Positions 43,874 to 45,698 of a stretch of DNA of 45,698 nt are shown here, piece after piece; positions within the stretch are counted from its first letter, which is position 1; each line of letters begins with the position of its first letter. The notes under the pieces are model-generated. The model was not told the DNA's origin and did no database searches. It worked only from the letters and a program-made list of their open reading frames with translations. The DNA is from Trichomonas tenax (lineage: Eukaryota; Parabasalia; Trichomonadida; Trichomonadidae): NCBI GenBank assembly GCA_023091735.1, contig JALKBU010000357.1:1-45698 (forward strand), read 5' to 3'. The position numbers were made by a program, and so were the translations under genes.

Positions 43874-45037
43874 TTATTCGAGAGAACTGCGTCGAGGCGA
43901 AAGACTCGAATTTATCGCCAGCATATTTAATTTTTGATCGAGAGCGTAGGTGGTTGATTCGAGATCCTTTCTTGTCTTTTGGAGCTCTTGGATAATCTCA
44001 TCATCATCACTTCCACTTATGTTTTGAAGTGACAATAATTTCTTTTGCGCCTTAATTAATTCTTCTTCAAGCTTTTTTTGTCTTAATCTCGCGTTTCTTA
44101 TGATATCCTCAACCTCCTTTTCCTTCTTTAACAGAGATTCATTGTATTTCTTCTTAGTTTCACTAACAAAGTTTGCGAATGTGAGTGTTGAACCACTGGA
44201 TCGCAAACGAGAGTCAATATAGTCTGTTGTTTTGTTCTTTACGATTGTCGAAAGGATCTTTTCTGTATTCTGGAAGTATTGAGCATCGATCTGCTCTCTA
44301 ATGCTGCATGTGGACGATGTACTATTGACATATCCAATAAACTTCTCAAGTGTTTTACTTATCTCATTTGTTTTTTCTTGAGTCTTCTTAATCTCATTGA
44401 TTTTCTGCATTATTTCAAAATCTTCTACTGCTGATGTCATATCCTGAGCAAAAGCATGACTAATAGCTGTAGTTTTGGCATCAGATTGGATCTGCTTGTA
44501 GTGACGCATGCAAACAGAGAATTCTGTCTTGAATTTTGTTTTAATCGAATTTAATTCCATATCAAGATTGACAAGAGAGTTCTTTATGCCTTTTAATGAT
44601 TCCTGGGCATAGTAAACCTTCTTTGAGCCAGAAGAAATGATCTGATTCAGTCCCTCTTCGTATTGTTGAATAGTTTCTTGAATATGTTTGATATTAGATC
44701 GTACGTTGGCTCTCCTCTTCCTCAAGTTATGATTTTCTTTGTTAATTTCGCGATTTTCGAAGTTTAAACGTGTTTCAATTCTTTGTATTTTGTATTCTAT
44801 CTTATCTTTCGTTAATTCTGCTTCTTGGATGTCATGAATTAGCTGCTGTATATAATATTCTCTCCAGCTATTAATATACTCATTCATAACTTCATTTAAT
44901 CGATTTGGCGAAAAATAATTCGATGTTTTATGCTTTTGAAGTTGTTTAGTGAGTCCATCGACCTTCATTTTGTTCAGTGCTTCTTTTACTGAGCGAAAAA
45001 GATTATCATAGCGTTCATTTATAATTGATTCTTCCAT
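43874..45037 (-). CDS. Coiled-coil protein (387 aa)
   Basis: Starts at ATG 45037 (MEESIINERYDNLFRSVKEA). Nearly the whole length is heptad-rich coiled coil, with segments such as DIQEAELTKDKIEYKIQRIE, LRKRRANVRSNIKHIQETIQ, KEVEDIIRNARLRQKKLEEE and LQKTRKDLESTTYALDQKLN. The C-terminus is short, basic and Ser-rich (INSSLSPRRSSLE). No motor, membrane or signal motif. Such proteins are typical of cytoskeletal or basal-body structures, but no specific family is recognised. Two tandem TTTTGTCATGTAA elements lie upstream. Confidence 0.7.
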   Translation of the reverse strand: MEESIINERYDNLFRSVKEALNKMKVDGLTKQLQKHKTSNYFSPNRLNEVMNEYINSWREYYIQQLIHDIQEAELTKDKIEYKIQRIETRLNFENREINKENHNLRKRRANVRSNIKHIQETIQQYEEGLNQIISSGSKKVYYAQESLKGIKNSLVNLDMELNSIKTKFKTEFSVCMRHYKQIQSDAKTTAISHAFAQDMTSAVEDFEIMQKINEIKKTQEKTNEISKTLEKFIGYVNSTSSTCSIREQIDAQYFQNTEKILSTIVKNKTTDYIDSRLRSSGSTLTFANFVSETKKKYNESLLKKEKEVEDIIRNARLRQKKLEEELIKAQKKLLSLQNISGSDDDEIIQELQKTRKDLESTTYALDQKLNMLAINSSLSPRRSSLE

Positions 45038-45069
45038 TTTTGGAATAAATAAACGTCCATTTTTAATAT

Positions 45070-45082
45070 TTACATGACAAAA
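45070..45082 (-). promoter_or_regulatory. TTTTGTCATGTAA element 1 of coiled-coil gene
   Basis: Read on the minus strand, TTTTGTCATGTAA ends 33 bases before the ATG at 45037. It is identical to the element before the TAF5-like gene. Confidence 0.5.
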
Positions 45083-45090
45083 TTCAAAAA

Positions 45091-45103
45091 TTACATGACA
45101 AAA
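45091..45103 (-). promoter_or_regulatory. TTTTGTCATGTAA element 2 of coiled-coil gene
   Basis: An exact second copy of the element, 21 bases upstream of the first (one start to the next), so the two lie on the same helical face about two turns apart. Confidence 0.5.
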
Positions 45104-45215
45104 TATTTTTCATCCAATCACTCTTTTATTGGAAATGTTACAATCAAAAAGGTGTATGAATTTAATATATTTAATGACTGTATTCACATCATTAGTCATA
45201 TTTTCAGTCTAATCA

Positions 45216-45461
45216 ATGATTAAATCTTATTTTCGAGGACATGCAAGAATAAAGCAAAATTCGCCTCCAAGACTTCACTCCTACGAAAGAAATCTCAAGC
45301 TTCGTCTTCCAGATTTAATTCGGATTTATGGAAGAATTCGCATCCAGAATTCCATAAAAAATAGAATATTCGATAGAGAGCATTCTAGTTCAACTCTTGA
45401 TGTAGGCGTGATGGTTGCCATTGTAGCAACAATAGAGTTGGAACAAAGAAATGGTGATTAA
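45216..45461 (+). CDS. Small basic reading frame of unknown function (81 aa)
   Basis: ATG 45216 to TAA 45461 encodes 81 residues rich in Arg, Ile and Ser (GHARIKQNSPPRLHSYERNL, LPDLIRIYGRIRIQNSIKNR), ending in a hydrophobic then acidic patch. No signal peptide or membrane span. It lies about 110 bases from the right terminal repeat and may be a small gene, a transposon-associated fragment or chance. Confidence 0.3.
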   Translation: MIKSYFRGHARIKQNSPPRLHSYERNLKLRLPDLIRIYGRIRIQNSIKNRIFDREHSSSTLDVGVMVAIVATIELEQRNGD

Positions 45462-45573
45462 TTCCTTCAAATGACCTAAATCATTATTTTAAGAAATGTT
45501 GCCTCATTATGGGATAAATAAATATCACATATATTTCAATAATAAAAATACATTTAACTATTGACATATATAA
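45462..45573. other. Inner flank of the right terminal repeat
   Basis: AT-rich and without features. It shows no similarity to the matching flank on the left (126 onwards), so the identity is confined to the terminal 125 bases. Confidence 0.4.
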
Positions 45574-45698
45574 GGCGTCACTGAATTTTCTACGTCTACT
45601 CAAACATCTCGATTTTTCTCCACCAGTATGAATATTTAAGGTCTAATTTTGGTGGCAAATGAAAAATTTTCCCATCTAAAATGCTGTGGATATATAAA
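45574..45698. repeat. Right copy of 125 bp terminal inverted repeat
   Basis: Reverse complement of 1-125 with one difference (T at 45595). It begins GGCGTCACTGAATTTTC and ends GTGGATATATAAA at the last base of the window. Confidence 0.93.

Noticed and set aside
40592..45573. A multi-gene defence or mobile system in the right part of the window
   Set aside because: The region holds a pseudogene, repeat-like DNA and two unrelated genes, with no nuclease, recombinase or co-directed cluster.
1..45698. Maverick/Polinton-type element enclosed by the inverted repeats
   Set aside because: None of the hallmark genes (protein-primed polymerase, integrase, packaging ATPase, capsid proteins) is visible; the content is ordinary nuclear genes.

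Overview
The window looks like a 45.7 kb contig of nuclear DNA from a trichomonad (Parabasalia; Trichomonas or Tritrichomonas type). It is AT-rich, its genes are short-spaced and carry no intron that I could recognise, and most genes are eukaryotic housekeeping genes. Alongside these are hallmarks of trichomonad genomes: decayed BspA-like leucine-rich repeats, a stray ankyrin repeat, type I membrane proteins with Cys- and Gly-Gly-Ala-rich beta-helix ectodomains, and a short ubiquitin-like protein. I cannot name the species. No rRNA, tRNA, CRISPR array or complete transposase gene was found.

Layout. Positions 1-125 and 45574-45698 are the same 125 bp sequence in opposite orientation (124/125 identical), reaching the first and last base of the window. 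From left to right: TAF5-like TFIID subunit (561-2111), beta-helix surface protein (2157-3455), Sec1/Munc18 protein (complement 3504-5162), a small unassigned frame (complement 5286-5462), a broken sphingomyelin-synthase-like gene (5787-7551), a small protein of unknown function (complement 8026-8436), an alpha-helical protein (8672-9973), an ankyrin scrap (10016-10123), a polytopic GT-C-like membrane protein (10382-12262), a MYST acetyltransferase (12571-13785), an LRR/coiled-coil protein (complement 13947-15983), a CFAP97-domain protein with about 1,100 residues of acidic tandem repeats (complement 16349-20626), a second beta-helix surface protein (complement 21401-22486), a beta-propeller protein (22613-23977), a degenerate DHHC protein (24159-25109), 14-3-3 (complement 25190-25890), an RRM protein (26023-26571), a BET-like bromodomain protein (complement 26725-27693), a CK1 kinase (complement 28042-29007), an ODAD4/TTC25-like TPR protein (29097-29807), a small secreted coiled-coil protein (complement 30143-30523) head-to-head with a GT61-like glycosyltransferase (30406-31773), a small type I membrane protein (complement 32018-32284), a coiled-coil protein (32702-33229) and an eIF4G-like protein (complement 33618-35663). 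A gene-poor stretch of about 2.5 kb follows, then an unknown gene (38228-39034), a Rab GTPase (39983-40591), a BspA pseudogene (40801-41555), a repeat-like gene-poor stretch (41556-43056), a ubiquitin-like protein (43057-43629), a coiled-coil protein (complement 43874-45037) and an unassigned small frame (45216-45461).

The genes do not form one pathway. They are individually transcribed units: transcription and chromatin (TAF5, MYST, BET), trafficking (Sec1, Rab, DHHC), signalling (CK1, 14-3-3), translation (eIF4G), flagellum (CFAP97, ODAD4) and surface/secretory proteins. Two regulatory patterns recur across unrelated genes: an upstream TTTTGWCATGTAAA-type element with a palindromic ACATGT core, and a TTTTGTTTGTAA-type element just after stop codons. 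The observations most worth checking are the terminal inverted repeats, these two motifs, the sphingomyelin-synthase-like pseudogene with a stop inside its catalytic motif, and three secretory-type reading frames that lack any ATG at the expected start.
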